Position numbers and translations under genes: made by a program
Shown: piece by piece, positions 5,644-6,268 of the stretch
Layout of the letters: every line of letters starts with the position of its first letter
How positions within the stretch are numbered: the stretch's first letter is position 1
The notes under the pieces: generated by a model
Seen by the model: only the letters and a program-made list of their open reading frames with translations
Database searches by the model: none
Told to the model about the DNA's origin: nothing
Assembly (NCBI GenBank): GCA_003136475.1
Contig: PLEQ01000079.1
Span: 526 to 6,793 of the forward strand
Direction: 5' to 3'
DNA from: Deltaproteobacteria bacterium
GTDB lineage: Bacteria; Bdellovibrionota_B; Oligoflexia; Oligoflexales; Bog-1112
DNA: 6,268 nt

Positions 5644-5672
5644 ATGCTAGTCTATTGGCGCTTTCTTGTCAA
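5644..5672 (-). promoter_or_regulatory. Consensus-like promoter for the small lipoprotein gene
   Basis: On the minus strand TTGACA (5672-5667, perfect -35) is followed after exactly 17 bp by TAGCAT (5649-5644, 4 of 6 for -10). Transcription would start near 5637 and leave a leader of about 90 nt before the ATG at 5544. The rest of the 5545-5758 gap shows no gene; a T7 run and scattered purine-rich stretches are the only other features seen. Confidence 0.55.
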
Positions 5673-5758
5673 ATTGCGGGGATTTTAACTTGGAGTGCAG
5701 TGGGCATAGTTTTGGTGCCGGAGTGGTGGAAAAATTTTAGGTGAGTTTTTCTGCTTAG

Positions 5759-6268
5759 TTAGAAGTAAACACGGAATCCAAAACCGATGCTAAGAAAACT
5801 AAAGTGTTTTGGCGACAGAGCTTGTTTGTCGGCTTCGATATTATTGGTTTGCCAAGACAATTGTGAAAATACCGAAGCTTGGCGGTGCTCACTACCCCAT
5901 AAATTGGCGCCCTTAAAGAGATGCTCGCCACCCAGTCCGACAAGAAGTCCCCAGCTTCCACTCTTTGTGGCAAGAGCGGGGTCCACCACAATATAATTTG
6001 CGCCAATTTTACCAAAAACGGCAAAATGGTCGAAAGCAAAGAAGCGATCGACAAGGCCAAGGCTGAAGCCGAGGTTGACGCTATCCTGGAGACGTCCATT
6101 TGCAATGATGGCATTCTTTACGGTGATCGTATTCATATCAAGGAAGACATCATAAGTACTTTTTGCATGTTCCCAATAGACTGTTGCAAAAGATGGGGAT
6201 TCAATCGAGCCACCCGTGATTTCTGCGCCAGCAGCGACATTAAAGTTAAAGCCAAGTTTTATAGACTT
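5759..6268 (-). CDS. Outer-membrane beta-barrel protein, C-terminal part (start lies beyond the window)
   Basis: The frame is open from the last base of the window to the TAA at 5759, giving 169 visible residues. The ATG at 6136 is internal, because the 44 codons before it are stop-free and continue the same strand pattern. The sequence alternates hydrophobic and polar residues in strands with Gly/Asn/Ser turns, for example IKLGFNFNVAAGAEI, VNLGFSLGLVDRFF, HFAVFGKIGANYIV and WGLLVGLGGEHLF. It ends FLSIGFGFRVYF with a terminal Phe, the beta-signal that BAM recognises in outer-membrane proteins. About eight to ten strands are visible. No specific family is recognised; an OmpA/OmpW-like or lineage-specific barrel is possible. 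No terminator with a convincing hairpin follows. A protein with this many missing N-terminal residues cannot be named further. Confidence 0.75.
   Translation of the reverse strand, partial: KSIKLGFNFNVAAGAEITGGSIESPSFATVYWEHAKSTYDVFLDMNTITVKNAIIANGRLQDSVNLGFSLGLVDRFFAFDHFAVFGKIGANYIVVDPALATKSGSWGLLVGLGGEHLFKGANLWGSEHRQASVFSQLSWQTNNIEADKQALSPKHFSFLSIGFGFRVYF

Noticed and set aside
5755..6114. Minus-strand 119-aa open frame overlapping the beta-barrel gene
   Set aside because: It lies in another frame of the barrel gene. The barrel frame has the strand pattern, the terminal Phe signal and continues open to the window edge, while this frame starts inside it and shows no domain.

Overview
The window comes from a Gram-negative bacterium. 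It encodes an LPS-type GT9 heptosyltransferase, an outer-membrane beta-barrel protein, two lipoproteins and a SurA-like periplasmic protein. Base composition is balanced on the left and visibly more AT-rich from about 3850 onward. TTG/GTG starts, tightly packed genes and lipid-anchored proteins with poorly conserved bodies would fit the Bdellovibrionota/Oligoflexia or a former deltaproteobacterial lineage, but that placement is inference; no marker gene fixes it.

Left half, plus strand. (a) The end of a HIT/HINT-family gene (1-249, start outside the window) is followed 15 bp later by manA, a class I mannose-6-phosphate isomerase (265-1383). (b) After a short gap with a possible terminator and a TTGTTT-17-TATGAT promoter comes a second group: an unrecognised 65-aa protein (1460-1657), an exported SurA-N-like protein with no PPIase domain (about 1711-2277), a RimI-like GNAT acetyltransferase translationally coupled to it through a GTGA overlap (2274-2723), and a GT9 ADP-heptose:LPS heptosyltransferase (2790-3839). 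The common theme is envelope and sugar metabolism plus protein processing. A perfect 9-bp hairpin (3844-3866) closes this group at the convergent junction.

Right half, minus strand. Three exported proteins point leftward: an outer-membrane beta-barrel protein open to the right window edge (5759->6268; the ATG at 6136 is internal), a small lipoprotein (5269-5544) with a consensus TTGACA-17-TAGCAT promoter and a possible frameshifted tail, and a 412-aa lipoprotein with a C-terminal PTPMT1/PTEN-like dual-specificity phosphatase domain (3849-5087; signature CKSGKGRS) behind a perfect TATAAT -10 box.

The most interesting items are the lipid-anchored phosphatase with a phosphoinositide-phosphatase-style P-loop, and the 8-nt homopolymers in the signal-peptide region of both lipoprotein genes (possible slippage sites). 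No RNA genes, insertion sequences, CRISPR arrays or attachment sites were seen. No gene-free stretch exceeds 300 bp.
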